Shown here piece after piece: positions 1 through 7,491 of a stretch of 64,000 bases of DNA; within the stretch, counting starts at the first letter, position 1, and each line of letters opens with the position of its first letter. The DNA comes from Myxococcota bacterium. GTDB lineage: Bacteria; Myxococcota_A; UBA9160; UBA4427. The notes under the pieces are model-generated. The model saw only the letters and a list, made by a program, of their open reading frames with translations. It made no database searches and was not told the origin of the DNA. Where the stretch lies: NCBI GenBank assembly GCA_041389495.1, contig JAWKRT010000003.1, positions 186,001 through 250,000 on the forward strand, in the 5' to 3' direction. Made by a program: the position numbers and the translations under genes.

Positions 1-527
1 GCGGCGAGCAGCGCGTCGAGCGCGCGCAGGATCGCCGGGATGCGCTCGTGCGCCTGGGCGATCGAATCCTCGCGGTAGCCGTACTTGCGGCCGAGCCACA
101 CGGACACCGGGTTCGGCGGGTCGGCCTGCATGCCCGCCTCGACGGACACGAGCCGGCGGCACCAGCCGAGCCCCATCTCGCCGCAGATCTCGTGCGCGTA
201 GCCGAACAGGCGCGCGCGCTCGGCGGCGTCCTTCGGGAGGAGGTGCGGCGCCGGCGCGAGGCGCTCGGCGAGCAGCAGGATCTCGGCCCAGCCCGTGCGC
301 GCCGGCTCGTCCTCGTACATCGCCGCCGGGTACGACGTCTGGCCCGTCCACGCCTCGAGCGCGTCGCCCGCATCGTCGCTCGCCTTGTGGACGGGGACGT
401 ACGGCACGCCCTCGATCTCGAAGAGGCCCTTCGCCGCCTGCGACCACGGGCTCGGAAGGCCGGCGAGCAGCACGAGCCGCAGGCCCCCGCGCGTGCGCGC
501 CTCGCGGATCGAGATGGCTTCCTTCAT
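1..527 (-). CDS. Glutathione S-transferase-like protein, 3' end cut by the window edge
   Basis: About 175 residues are visible from an ATG at 527, and the frame runs off the left edge. The N-terminus (residues 12-45) looks like the thioredoxin-fold half of a GST: LVLLAGLPSPWSQAAKGLF, then an EIEGVPYVPV strand. The later part is helical (AEILLLAERLAP, LFGYAHEICGEMG), as expected for the GST C-terminal domain. The usual CxxC/CxxS site is replaced by PSPWS, so a classical redox role is not assured. A strong ribosome site, GGAGGA, lies 7 nt upstream of the ATG. A promoter-like TAGGATGCG sits about 30 nt upstream. The gene is divergent from glnS. The assignment rests on fold-like pattern only; substrate and reaction are unknown. 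Confidence 0.6.
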   Translation of the reverse strand, partial: MKEAISIREARTRGGLRLVLLAGLPSPWSQAAKGLFEIEGVPYVPVHKASDDAGDALEAWTGQTSYPAAMYEDEPARTGWAEILLLAERLAPAPHLLPKDAAERARLFGYAHEICGEMGLGWCRRLVSVEAGMQADPPNPVSVWLGRKYGYREDSIAQAHERIPAILRALDALLA

Positions 528-552
528 CGGGTGCTCCTCCTCGGGCGCGGGC

Positions 553-561
553 CGCATCCTA
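553..561 (-). promoter_or_regulatory. Candidate -10 element (TAGGATGCG) for the GST-like gene
   Basis: Read on the minus strand, TAGGAT (561 to 556) is followed by GCG. This is the TANNNT+GCG pattern seen ahead of many genes in this window. It would start transcription about 20 nt before the start codon, leaving room for the GGAGGA ribosome site. No -35 hexamer is convincing. Confidence 0.45.
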
Positions 562-696
562 TGGCAGCGCGCGTGCGCCGCGCGAACGGAGTCGCGCGCG
601 TCCGGCGTTCGCAGCGCGCGCGCTCTCTGGGGAAGCCCCGCCGGAACCGATACGTTCCGCCGCCCGCGGCGGGCGGGGCAGAGCGGGGGAGGGGCC

Positions 697-2436
697 GTGG
701 CCGGCGGGGACGCGGAGACGACGAAGGGCGAGGGCGGCGCGCGCGCGGACGAGGCGCGTCCGCGCGACTTCCTGCGCGAGATCGTCGCGAAGGACGTCGC
801 CGCCGGGAAGCACGGCGGCCGGCTCGCGATGCGCTTCCCGCCCGAGCCGAACGGCTTCCTCCACATCGGCCACGCCAAGGCGATCGCGATCGACTTCGGC
901 ATCGCGCGCGAGTTCGGCGCGCCGTGCCACCTGCGCTTCGACGACACGAACCCGAGCACCGAGGACCCGCGCTACGTCGAGGCCATCGAGCGCGACATCC
1001 GCTGGCTCGGCTACGACTGGGGCGCGCACCTCTACCACGCGTCCGACTACTTCGAGCAGATGTACGAGCACGCGGTCGCGCTCGTCCGGAAGGGCCGGGC
1101 GTACGTGTGCGACCTGTCGAGCGAGGAGCACACGCGCCTGCGCGGCACGCTCACCGAGCCCGGAAGCGACAGCCCCTACCGCGCGCGCACGGTGGACGAG
1201 AACCTCGACCTGCTCACGCGCATGCGGGCCGGCGAGTTCGAGCCCGGCTCGCGCGTCCTGCGCGCGAAGATCGACATGGCGTCGCCCGTCCTGACGATGC
1301 GCGACCCCATCCTCTACCGGATCCAGAAGAAGCCGCACTACCGGCGGGGCGCGGAGTGGTGCATCTACCCGATGTACGACTTCGCGCACTGCCTCGAGGA
1401 CGCGATCGAGGGCATCACGCACTCGTTCTGCTCGCTCGAGTTCGCCGACCACCGTCCGCTCTACGACTGGATCCTCGAGGCGCTCGGCTTCCCGGACGAC
1501 GACCGCCCGCACCAGTACGAGTTCGCGCGGCTCAACCTCACGCACACGGTGACGAGCAAGCGCACGCTGCGGCGCCTCGTCGACGAGGGGCTCGTCGACG
1601 GCTGGGACGACCCGCGCATGCCGACGCTCTCGGCCATGCGCCGGCGCGGCTACCCGCCCGAGGCGATCGTGCGCTTCGCCGAGGACGTCGGCGTCGCGCG
1701 CCGCGAGAACTGGATCGAGCTGCAGCGGCTCGAGTACTTCGTGCGCGACGAGCTGAACCGCACCGCGGCGCGCGTGTCGGCCGTGCTCGACCCGCTAGAG
1801 GTGGTGCTCACGAACTGGCCCGAGGGCCGCGTCGACGAGCTCGAGGCGGTGAACAACCCCGAGGATCCCGCGGCGGGCACGCGCCGCGTGCCGTTCGCGG
1901 GGCGGCTCTTCATCGAGCGCGACGACTTCCTCGAGGACCCGCCGAAGAAGTTCTTCCGCCTCGCGCCCGGCCGCGAGGTGCGCCTCCGCTATGCGTACTT
2001 CATCACCTGCCACGAGGTCGTGAAGGACGCGAGCGGACGCGTCGTGCGCCTGCTCTGCACGTACGACCCGGCGACGCGCGGCGGCGATGCGCCGGACGGG
2101 CGCAAGGTGAAGGGCACGCTCCACTGGGTGTCCGCCGACCACGCGGTGGACGCCGAGGTGCGCCTGTACGAGACGCTCTTCACGGCCGAGGACCCGAGCG
2201 ACGTTCCGGAGGGCGGGAGCGTGCTCGACCACCTGAACGCCGCGTCGAAGACCGTGCTGCGCGGCTGCAAGGTCGAGCCGAGCCTCGCGGCGGCGCCCGT
2301 CGGCGCGCGCTTCCAGTTCGAGCGCACCGGGTACTTCTGCGTCGACCCCGACGCGCGCGACGGAGCGCCGGTGTTCACCCGCACCGTCACGCTGCGCGAC
2401 AGCTGGGCCAAGGTGAGCGGGAAGGGCGACGCCTAG
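697..2436 (+). CDS. glnS: Glutaminyl-tRNA synthetase
   Basis: Class I aminoacyl-tRNA synthetase that charges tRNA-Gln with glutamine in the cytoplasm. The 579-residue product is close to the family length of about 550. The HIGH motif is at residues 56-59, within FPPEPNGFLHIGHAKA, and the KMSKS counterpart is VTSKR at about 285-289. EGWDDPRMPT-like and RRRGYPPEAI segments are diagnostic of GlnRS rather than GluRS. The C-terminal third is the anticodon-binding beta-barrel region. The frame is open back to 295, but homology begins near RPRDFLREIV, and GTG 697 follows a purine-rich GGGGGAGGGG, so I chose GTG. A -10-like TACGTT lies at 651-656. GlnRS implies direct charging rather than the Glu-tRNA amidotransferase route for glutamine. 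Confidence 0.95.
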   Translation: MAGGDAETTKGEGGARADEARPRDFLREIVAKDVAAGKHGGRLAMRFPPEPNGFLHIGHAKAIAIDFGIAREFGAPCHLRFDDTNPSTEDPRYVEAIERDIRWLGYDWGAHLYHASDYFEQMYEHAVALVRKGRAYVCDLSSEEHTRLRGTLTEPGSDSPYRARTVDENLDLLTRMRAGEFEPGSRVLRAKIDMASPVLTMRDPILYRIQKKPHYRRGAEWCIYPMYDFAHCLEDAIEGITHSFCSLEFADHRPLYDWILEALGFPDDDRPHQYEFARLNLTHTVTSKRTLRRLVDEGLVDGWDDPRMPTLSAMRRRGYPPEAIVRFAEDVGVARRENWIELQRLEYFVRDELNRTAARVSAVLDPLEVVLTNWPEGRVDELEAVNNPEDPAAGTRRVPFAGRLFIERDDFLEDPPKKFFRLAPGREVRLRYAYFITCHEVVKDASGRVVRLLCTYDPATRGGDAPDGRKVKGTLHWVSADHAVDAEVRLYETLFTAEDPSDVPEGGSVLDHLNAASKTVLRGCKVEPSLAAAPVGARFQFERTGYFCVDPDARDGAPVFTRTVTLRDSWAKVSGKGDA

Positions 2437-2679
2437 CTTCGGTCGTCGCCTAGCGTACGACCTCGCCTAGCGTCGGCTCGTGTCTCCCGGCCGGCCGACG
2501 GCGCGGCTCGCCCCGTTCCGGAGCGCCGCAGTGGCGGAAGTTGCGCCAGCCCGCGCTGCCGGCGCCGCGAGCGCCTCCCCGCGGCGGTACGCACCTTGCA
2601 CACGCGACGGCTCCGGCCGGGAGCGCGTCCGAAGCGATGATCTCCGTCGCTGCGCGTCGCTCCCCAGGAGGAGACGGGG

Positions 2680-3411
2680 ATGCGAATCCGTACGCTGGTC
2701 TCGACTCTCGCTCTCGTCGCGCTCGCCCATCCGGCGAGCGCCGTCGTCAAGACGTACGACGCGACGGCGCCGCACGGCACGGTGGGCGACGAGATCCTGT
2801 TCACGACGACGCTGTGCCCGCCGGTGCAGAGCACGCCCGGCCGGCTCCAGGGCCAGTACCGCCTCGAGGACGCGGCCGGCGGCACGGTGACGCTCACCGA
2901 GTTCGGCATGCGGCGCTTCGTGAACACGAACATCGCGAACGGCGCGATCGACGGCGTCTTCGGGCCGGGCAGCTACGTGTTCGTGACGTCGGACTCGACG
3001 TCGAAGCCGACCGAGGGCACGACGCACGCCGGCAGCACGGCGCCGGGTGGCAGCATCGACTGGGGCGTGCTCTCGGGCTGGACGCGCTCGGGCATCGCGT
3101 TCTGCATCTCGAGTCCGTTGTCGATCTGCACGGTGAGCACGCAGGTCCCGCACGGGATCACGACGTCGGCTCCGAACGCGAACTCGCCGACCTACGACCT
3201 CGGCACCTGGGCGTTCGACGCCGAGGGCGACTTCGCGGCGACGTCCGGCTACATCACGCAGACGGCGAACGGCGGCAACACGAACATCCAGTTCCTGCTG
3301 CGCGGCGCGTTCGTCGGCGGGAGCGTCCCGGCGCTTCCGATCGTCGGCGCGGGCGCGCTCGCGGTGGCACTGCTCGCGATGGGTGCGCGGACGGCGCTGC
3401 GCAAGCGCTAG
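2680..3411 (+). CDS. Secreted protein with C-terminal VPALP/TM/Arg tail, tandem copy 1
   Basis: A 243-residue protein of unknown function. Residues 1-21 form a signal peptide ending PASA before VVKTYDA. The mature part is Gly/Thr/Ser-rich, beta-type, with three cysteines (LCPP, FCISS, SICTV). The C-terminus is a short tripartite tail: a VPALP motif, a hydrophobic helix (GAGALAVALLAMGA) and basic TALRKR. This resembles PEP-CTERM- or IPTL-CTERM-like sorting tails, although no exosortase or rhombosortase is in the window. Start ATG 2680 follows AGGAGGAGACGGGG. It has the same length as, and is about four-fifths identical to, the next gene. Each copy is followed by its own hairpin, so they look separately transcribed. 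A surface or extracellular role is inference. Confidence 0.75.
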   Translation: MRIRTLVSTLALVALAHPASAVVKTYDATAPHGTVGDEILFTTTLCPPVQSTPGRLQGQYRLEDAAGGTVTLTEFGMRRFVNTNIANGAIDGVFGPGSYVFVTSDSTSKPTEGTTHAGSTAPGGSIDWGVLSGWTRSGIAFCISSPLSICTVSTQVPHGITTSAPNANSPTYDLGTWAFDAEGDFAATSGYITQTANGGNTNIQFLLRGAFVGGSVPALPIVGAGALAVALLAMGARTALRKR

Positions 3412-3441
3412 TCGAGGTCTCGCGTCGCGAAGTCGACGGAA

Positions 3442-3473
3442 GGCGCGTCCCGTACGCGAGTGCGGGACGCGCC
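3442..3473 (+). terminator. Hairpin with GCGA tetraloop after tandem copy 1
   Basis: The arms 3442-3455 and 3460-3473 pair over 14 bp (one G-U) around a GCGA loop, which is a GNRA tetraloop. The hairpin begins 31 nt after the stop codon. There is no T-run, so it is either a non-canonical intrinsic terminator or an mRNA 3'-end stabiliser. Confidence 0.6.
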
Positions 3474-3517
3474 AGGCCGTCGTCCGTGCGCGGTCGCTCG
3501 TCGCGCCGCGTTCCATG

Positions 3518-3554
3518 GCGCGAATCGCACCAGCACGCGTGGTGCGATTCGCGC
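3518..3554. repeat. Perfect 15-bp inverted repeat, 7-nt loop
   Basis: GCGCGAATCGCACCA (3518-3532) and its exact reverse complement (3540-3554) flank GCACGCG. It lies midway between the two paralogues and is separate from the terminator-like hairpin. It could be a second terminator, a protein-binding palindrome or a scar of the duplication. The sequence alone does not decide. Confidence 0.6.
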
Positions 3555-3749
3555 GCTCGCTCCGGTCGACGCCGCTCGCGGCGCCGTCACCGCAGCGACG
3601 CGAGTGGCACGCGGCTTGCTCCCGCATCTCACCGCTTTGGCGCACCTCGCGAGGTGGCGAGGTCGCTCTGGCCCGGTCTGGGCCATCGCGGACAGCAGGC
3701 CTGCGGCTCGCCCACGCGGGTCGCACGGAGAGTGGAAGGAGCAGTGGGA

Positions 3750-4481
3750 ATGCGGATGCGAACCCTCGCCGCGGTCGCGGCGCTCGTCGGTCTGGCGCTG
3801 CCCGCGTCGGCCGTCGTCAAGACGTACGATGCGACGGCGCCGCACGGCACCGTGGGCGACGAGATCCTGTTCACGACGACGCTGTGCCCGCCCGTGCAGA
3901 ACACGCCCGGTCGGCTCCAGGGCCAGTACCGCCTCGAGGACGCGGCCGGCGGCACGGTGACGCTCACCGAGTTCGGCCTCCGCCGCCTCGTGAGCACCGA
4001 CCTCGGCCCCGACGCGATCACCGTCGTGTTCGGCCCCGGCAGCTACGTGTTCGTGACCTCGGACTCGTCGATGAGGCCGACCGAGGGCACGACGCACGCG
4101 GGCAGCACGGCGCCCGGCGGCAGCATCGACTGGGGCGTGCTCTCGGGCTGGTCGCGCACGGGCACGGCCTTCTGCATCTCGAGCCCGCTGTCGATCTGCA
4201 CGGTGAGCACGCAGGTGCCGCACGGGATCACGACGGTCGCGCCGAACCCGGATTCGCCGACGTACGACCTCGGCACCTGGGCGTTCGACGCCGAGGGCGA
4301 CATGGCGGCGGCCTCGCCGTACATCATCTCGACGAACAACGGCGGCACGACGAACATCCAGTTCATCATCCGCGGCGCGTTCGTCGGCGGGAGCGTCCCG
4401 GCGCTGCCGCTCGTCGGCGCGGGCGCGCTGGCGATCGGCCTGATCGTGGCCGGCACGCGCTCGGCGCTCCGCAAGAAGTAG
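3750..4481 (+). CDS. Secreted protein with C-terminal VPALP/TM/Arg tail, tandem copy 2
   Basis: A 243-residue paralogue of the gene at 2680-3411. It has the same layout: signal peptide MRMRTLAAVAALVGLALPASA, a beta-type Gly/Thr-rich body with the same three cysteines, and the tail VPALPLVGAGALA plus SALRKK. Most differences cluster in residues 72-90 (RRLVSTDLGPDAI against RRFVNTNIANGAI) and near TSGYITQTANG, while the core blocks are identical. That suggests a fairly recent duplication with divergence of surface loops. Start ATG 3750 is preceded by AAGGAG at 8 nt. A 15-bp hairpin follows the stop. Function unknown; not recognised as any named family. Confidence 0.75.
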   Translation: MRMRTLAAVAALVGLALPASAVVKTYDATAPHGTVGDEILFTTTLCPPVQNTPGRLQGQYRLEDAAGGTVTLTEFGLRRLVSTDLGPDAITVVFGPGSYVFVTSDSSMRPTEGTTHAGSTAPGGSIDWGVLSGWSRTGTAFCISSPLSICTVSTQVPHGITTVAPNPDSPTYDLGTWAFDAEGDMAAASPYIISTNNGGTTNIQFIIRGAFVGGSVPALPLVGAGALAIGLIVAGTRSALRKK

Positions 4482-4512
4482 CCGCGCGAGCGATCGCGGC
4501 TGCGGCTCGATC

Positions 4513-4546
4513 CGAGGGCCGGTGCGCGAAGGCGCACCGGCCCTCG
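4513..4546. terminator. Bidirectional-capable hairpin, perfect 15-bp stem, GAAG loop
   Basis: CGAGGGCCGGTGCGC (4513-4527) pairs perfectly with 4532-4546 around GAAG. It lies between the convergent ends of the second paralogue (stop 4481) and the hydrolase (stop 4590), so it can serve both. The T-tract is weak (CTGTTCC). Confidence 0.8.
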
Positions 4547-4589
4547 CTGTTCCGGGCCCGCGCGCGCGCCGTCGTGCGAGCGTGCGAGC

Positions 4590-5549
4590 TCAGCGCGCGC
4601 GCAGCGCGCCGAACCAGGCCTCGGCGATCCCGTTCAGCACGTCCGCGCGCTCCCACTGCAGGAAGTGGCCCGCCTCGGGCACGACGAGCGGCCCGACGCG
4701 GTGCGGGAAGGCGATCTCGCAGCGCTTCGGGAAGTCGGCGGGGACGACGTGGTCGTCCGGCCCGTAGAGCACGAGCGTCGGGACGTCGACCGTCTGCGCG
4801 AGCAGCGGCGGCTCGCTCATCGGGCGGCCGTAGGCGAGCTGGTACGGCGCCCACGATGCGGCGAGCCGCGCCGCGTCCGCGAACGGCTCGGTCATGAAGT
4901 CGATGTCGGCGTCCTCGAACGCGCCGGGCGAGGCCCAGAGGCGGTGCTCGTACATGTCGCGCACCCAGCCGCGGCGGCGCGCGGGCGTGTCGAGCTCGGC
5001 GAGCAGCGCTTGCGGGTCGCGGCCCTGGCGCACGCGGTAGTCGCCCGTCTGCGCGTCGTCGAGCGCGACGAGCGACAGTCCGCGCGCCGCGTACCAGTCG
5101 GCCGCCTGCGGCACGAGCGGCGGCACCGTGTTGAAGAAGATCATGCGATCGACGAAGCCCGGGAAGCGGTTCGCGATGTCGCAGATCACGACGCCGCCGA
5201 CGTCGCCCGCGACGAGCCCGCAGCGCTCGTGGCCGAGCACGTCGCGCACGAGCGCGTGGACGTCGCGCGCGTAGAGGACGAGGTCGTAGGCGTCGGTCGG
5301 CGAGAGATCGGAATCGCCGTAGCCGCGCAGGTCGGGGACGATCACCTCGAAGCCCGCCTCGGCGAGCGGTCGCACGTTGCGCCACCAGATGCGCTTCGTC
5401 TCCGGGTAGCCGTGCAGCAGCACGAGCGGGTAGCCGCCGACGCCCTCGCGCAGGTACGCGAGCGTCATGTCGTCGGCGACGCGCGCGCGGTGCACGCGGA
5501 AGGCGTCGGGCGGCGGGGTCGGGGGCTGGGGCGGTCGCAGGTTCGGCAC
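4590..5549 (-). CDS. Alpha/beta hydrolase, epoxide hydrolase-like
   Basis: A 319-residue alpha/beta hydrolase. The oxyanion motif HGYP is at 46-49. The nucleophile is an aspartate (D116 in AGDVGG), typical of epoxide hydrolases and haloalkane dehalogenases rather than serine esterases. A candidate charge-relay acid lies in YGPDDHV (about 265) and the histidine in EAGHFLQWE is about residue 295. HGxP with an Asp nucleophile favours epoxide hydrolase; the substrate is unknown. The longer start at ATG 5582 is rejected because that ATG sits inside a TATGCTGCG promoter element. GTG 5549 follows GGAGAGGAG at 8 nt. The N-terminus is proline-rich (residues 1-15). The gene is divergent from the monooxygenase-fold gene. 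Confidence 0.8.
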   Translation of the reverse strand: MPNLRPPQPPTPPPDAFRVHRARVADDMTLAYLREGVGGYPLVLLHGYPETKRIWWRNVRPLAEAGFEVIVPDLRGYGDSDLSPTDAYDLVLYARDVHALVRDVLGHERCGLVAGDVGGVVICDIANRFPGFVDRMIFFNTVPPLVPQAADWYAARGLSLVALDDAQTGDYRVRQGRDPQALLAELDTPARRRGWVRDMYEHRLWASPGAFEDADIDFMTEPFADAARLAASWAPYQLAYGRPMSEPPLLAQTVDVPTLVLYGPDDHVVPADFPKRCEIAFPHRVGPLVVPEAGHFLQWERADVLNGIAEAWFGALRAR

Positions 5550-5574
5550 GCGCGGGCTCCTCTCCGGAAGGGCG

Positions 5575-5583
5575 CGCAGCATA
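5575..5583 (-). promoter_or_regulatory. Candidate -10 element (TATGCTGCG) for the epoxide hydrolase-like gene
   Basis: TATGCT (5583 to 5578, minus strand) followed by GCG. Transcription would start near 5571, upstream of the GGAGAGGAG at 5558-5566. This argues for the GTG start at 5549 and against ATG 5582. Confidence 0.55.
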
Positions 5584-5609
5584 TCGCGCGCGCGGGCGCG
5601 CCGGGTTCG

Positions 5610-5618
5610 GGTAGAGTG
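5610..5618 (+). promoter_or_regulatory. Candidate -10 element (TAGAGTGCG) for the ABM-fold gene
   Basis: TAGAGT at 5610-5615 is followed by GCG, 35 nt before ATG 5645. It is divergent from the 5575-5583 element with about 26 bp between the two hexamers. Confidence 0.5.
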
Positions 5619-5644
5619 CGCGCCCCGAGGAGGACGCGATTCCC

Positions 5645-5932
5645 ATGGCGATCGGCATCACGGTGAAGTTCGAGATCAAGGCGGGCAGCGACGCGGCGTT
5701 CGAGGCCGGCTTCGCGAAGGCCGCCGCGGCGGTGAAGGCGCAGGACGAGGGCTGCGAGATGTACGACCTGTACAAGAGCGTCGACTCGCCGACGAGCTAC
5801 GTGATGGTCGAGCGCTGGACGACGCAGGCGCTGCTCGACGCGCACATGAAGTCGCCGACGATGGCGGGCATGGCCGCGCTCGCGCCGCACTTCGCCGGCG
5901 CGCCGTCGATGGCGAAGTACGAGGTGGCCTAG
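5645..5932 (+). CDS. Small monooxygenase-fold (ABM/YgiN-like) protein
   Basis: A 95-residue protein fitting the antibiotic-biosynthesis-monooxygenase dimeric ferredoxin-like fold: an opening ITVKFEIKAG strand, a helix FEAGFAKAAAAVKAQ, then CEMYDLYKSVDSPTSYVMVERW, a helix LDAHMKSP, and a closing strand. The YDLYKS and ERWxxxxxLDAH blocks are characteristic of YgiN-type quinol monooxygenases and related heme- or quinone-handling proteins. The ribosome site GAGGAGGAC precedes ATG 5645. It is followed closely by the O-acyltransferase gene but is probably a separate function. Substrate unknown. Confidence 0.75.
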   Translation: MAIGITVKFEIKAGSDAAFEAGFAKAAAAVKAQDEGCEMYDLYKSVDSPTSYVMVERWTTQALLDAHMKSPTMAGMAALAPHFAGAPSMAKYEVA

Positions 5933-5986
5933 CGTCCGGCGGCGGCGTCGCCGTCCCGCTCGGTACGCCCCGCGCGAGCACCTCCC

Positions 5987-7453
5987 GTGCTGTTCTCGTC
6001 CACGGTCTTCCTGTTCGCGTTCCTGCCGATCGTGCTCACGGTCGCGTTCGCGCTGCCCGGCGTGCGCGCGCGCAACGCGTGGCTGCTGGCCGCGAGCCTC
6101 GTCTTCTACGCCTGGGGCGAAGCGCGCTACACGGCCGTCCTGCTGGCGTCGATCGCGCTGAACTACGGGTTCGGGCTCGCGGTCGACGCGCTGCGCGGAC
6201 GCCCGGCGGCGCGCGTCGTCGTCGCCGCGGCCGTCGCCGCGAACCTCGCCGGGCTCGGCGTCTTCAAGTACGCGGGGTTCGCGGCGCGGACGTGGAGCGA
6301 GGCGGTCGCGGCGCTCGGCTGGCCGTCGCTCGCCACGGGGCCCGTCGACGTCCACCTGCCGATCGGCATCTCGTTCTTCACGTTCCAGGCGATCTGCTAC
6401 GTCGTCGACGTCCACCGCGGCGACGCGCGCTGCGATCGCAACCCGCTGCGCGTCGCGCTCTACGTCGCGCTCTTCCCGCAGCTCGTGGCCGGGCCGATCG
6501 TGCGCTTCCGCGACGTCGCGGAGGCCCTGCGCGCGCGCGCGGCGGGCTTCGAGGCGCGGGCGTCGGGCGCGTACCGCTTCGCGATCGGGCTCGGCAAGAA
6601 GGCCCTCGTCGCCGACCACGTCGGCGTGCTCGCCGACCGCGTCTTCGACCTGCCGGCCGAGCACCTGTCCGCGAGCGTCGCGTGGCTCGGCGCCGTCGCC
6701 TACGCGCTGCAGATCTACTTCGACTTCTCCGGCTACTCGGACATGGCGATCGGCATCGGCCGCATGCTCGGCTTCCGCTTCCCGGAGAACTTCCTCCACC
6801 CGTACGCGTCGGTCTCGGTGCGCGAGTTCTGGCGGCGCTGGCACGTGTCGCTCTCGACGTGGTTCCGCGACTACCTCTACATCCCGCTCGGCGGGAGCCG
6901 CGGCTCGCGCGCGGCGACGGCGCGCAACCTGCTCGTGGTGTTCGCGCTCTGCGGCCTGTGGCACGGCGCGAGCTTCGGCTTCCTCGTCTGGGGGCTCCTG
7001 CACGGCGCGTTCCTGTCGCTCGAGCGCACGGCCTTCGGCGGCTGGCTGGCGCGCCGGCCGGCGCCCGTCGGCTGGGTGTACACGGCGGCGGTCGTGCTGG
7101 TCGGCTGGGTCGTCTTCCGCGCCGAGACGCTCGGCGACGCGCTCGCCTACCTCGCGGCGATGAGCGGCGTCGGCGCCGCGCCCGGCGCGGAGCCGCTCGG
7201 CCTCGCGTGGCTCGAGCCGCAGCAGGCGCTCGCTCTCGCCGCGGGAATCGCGGGCGCCGGGCCGTTCGCCGCCCGCGCGGCCGAGCGCCTCGCCGCGCGC
7301 ATCGCGGCGCGCGCGGCTGCGCGCGGCGAGGCGCCCGGCGCGCTCGCGCCCCTCGCGGCCGCGCGCTTCGCGTGGGCCGCGGCCGTGCTCGTGTCGTCGG
7401 CGATGGCGGTCGTCGCGGGGACGCACGACCCGTTCATCTACTTCCGGTTCTGA
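5987..7453 (+). CDS. MBOAT family O-acyltransferase, AlgI-like
   Basis: A 488-residue polytopic membrane protein that moves acyl (usually acetyl) groups across the inner membrane to an exported polysaccharide. It opens LFSSTVFLFAFLPIVL, followed by LNYGFGLAVD, and carries the MBOAT core FWRRWHVSLSTWFRDYLYIPLGG and GLWHGASFGFLVWG with the catalytic histidine in WHG. These blocks match the AlgI/DltB family. GTG 5987 is the first in-frame start and gives the usual AlgI N-terminus. The next gene is an AlgX/AlgJ-like partner, a classic pairing. No polysaccharide synthase is nearby, so which polymer is modified is unknown. Confidence 0.9.
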   Translation: MLFSSTVFLFAFLPIVLTVAFALPGVRARNAWLLAASLVFYAWGEARYTAVLLASIALNYGFGLAVDALRGRPAARVVVAAAVAANLAGLGVFKYAGFAARTWSEAVAALGWPSLATGPVDVHLPIGISFFTFQAICYVVDVHRGDARCDRNPLRVALYVALFPQLVAGPIVRFRDVAEALRARAAGFEARASGAYRFAIGLGKKALVADHVGVLADRVFDLPAEHLSASVAWLGAVAYALQIYFDFSGYSDMAIGIGRMLGFRFPENFLHPYASVSVREFWRRWHVSLSTWFRDYLYIPLGGSRGSRAATARNLLVVFALCGLWHGASFGFLVWGLLHGAFLSLERTAFGGWLARRPAPVGWVYTAAVVLVGWVVFRAETLGDALAYLAAMSGVGAAPGAEPLGLAWLEPQQALALAAGIAGAGPFAARAAERLAARIAARAAARGEAPGALAPLAAARFAWAAAVLVSSAMAVVAGTHDPFIYFRF

Positions 7454-7491
7454 GCGCGCGGCGCGTCGGAACACGAAGCGAGCGAGGGCGC

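Larger units (their letters stand above)
3412..3749. other. 338-nt intergenic region between tandem paralogues
   Basis: No gene is supported here. The region holds two strong inverted repeats (annotated separately) and a 14-bp perfect palindrome, CACCTCGCGAGGTG, at 3643-3656. The last 20 nt carry the AAGGAG ribosome site of the second paralogue. I see no clear promoter. Confidence 0.6.

Noticed and set aside
48..2453. An 801-codon plus-strand frame overlapping glnS
   Set aside because: It is Arg-rich with no family match and lies over the true GlnRS frame.
3643..3656. Palindrome CACCTCGCGAGGTG
   Set aside because: Palindromes of this length are common in sequence this GC-rich; no promoter context supports an operator.
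2541..4481. A 646-codon fusion ending in the second secreted paralogue
   Set aside because: Only the last 243 codons are homologous to the first copy and start with a signal peptide and ribosome site.
5582..5582. ATG 5582 as start of the epoxide hydrolase-like gene
   Set aside because: The ATG is part of TATGCTGCG, a promoter signature; GTG 5549 has a strong ribosome site.
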